Positions 5,852 through 5,915 of a stretch of 5,915 nucleotides of DNA are shown piece after piece. Numbering within the stretch: position 1 is the stretch's first letter; each line of letters opens with the position of its first letter. The notes under the pieces were generated by a model that ran no database searches, was not told the DNA's origin, and saw only the letters and a program-made list of their open reading frames with translations. This DNA is from Gammaproteobacteria bacterium (GTDB lineage: Bacteria; Pseudomonadota; Gammaproteobacteria; GCF-002020875): assembly GCA_018671205.1 (NCBI GenBank), contig JABHIC010000354.1, positions 1-5,915 of the forward strand, in the 5' to 3' direction. The position numbers were made by a program, and so were the translations under genes.

Positions 5852-5915
5852 GCAGCAAAACGCTGGATCAACTCCGTCAATGGGGAGGCATTCGGAACAA
5901 GCTGATCTTTGCCAT
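5839..5915 (+). CDS. 5' end of a probable sensor histidine kinase (partial, cut by window edge)
   Basis: A frame open from 5818 to the window end starts most plausibly at TTG 5839, overlapping the regulator's last 13 bases. There is no in-frame ATG before the window ends. The 25 complete codons end with the basic-then-hydrophobic stretch GGIRNKLIFA, typical of the cytoplasmic edge just before the first membrane helix of a histidine kinase. The position, overlapping a response regulator, is the other argument. No catalytic motif lies inside the window, so the kinase call is inference. If the regulator is PdsR-like, this would be its PdsS-like partner. Confidence 0.55.
   Translation, partial: MGLLGSKTLDQLRQWGGIRNKLIFA

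Noticed and set aside
5880..5915. ATG at 5880 as the start of the gene after the response regulator
   Set aside because: Its frame reads a polar sequence (MGRHSEQADLCH), whereas the frame from TTG 5839 gives a kinase-like pre-membrane stretch and has a purine-rich site before it.

Overview
The window looks like chromosomal DNA of a flagellated, marine-type gammaproteobacterium. EF-P (with Lys34) and its lysyltransferase EpmA, a GluRS of the exact E. coli length, two FlgO-domain envelope proteins and a response regulator resembling the proteobacterial dedicated sortase (PDS) type all fit that group. No genus can be named from the sequence alone. I see no tRNA, rRNA, CRISPR array, transposase or insertion sequence.

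Left part (1-1977, + strand): a small envelope cluster. It begins with an 89-residue cysteine-rich lipoprotein of unknown function. Next, 15 bases downstream, comes a FlgO-family protein with an ordinary signal peptide. After a 217-base gap holding a terminator-like hairpin comes a second FlgO-family protein, this one a predicted lipoprotein with a long tail. The two FlgO domains are about half identical by eye, so the pair looks like an old tandem duplication.

Middle (1991-4992, - strand): translation genes in the order gltX, efp, epmA. GltX charges tRNA-Glu. EF-P relieves ribosome stalling at proline runs. EpmA attaches beta-lysine to Lys34 of EF-P. The efp stop and epmA start overlap, so those two are translationally coupled. 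A candidate promoter sits between gltX and efp. epmA and the second FlgO gene converge with only 13 bases between their stop codons.

Right part (5153-5915, + strand): divergent from gltX is an OmpR/PhoB-family response regulator whose C-terminal half resembles, from memory of the family, the PDS response regulator (PdsR, TIGR03787). It overlaps the start of a further frame, cut by the window edge, that looks like the N-terminus of its sensor histidine kinase. A near-perfect 16-base tandem repeat lies just before the regulator gene, and parts of it recur in the gap before the second FlgO gene. If the PDS call is right, a sortase and its substrate should lie to the right of this window.
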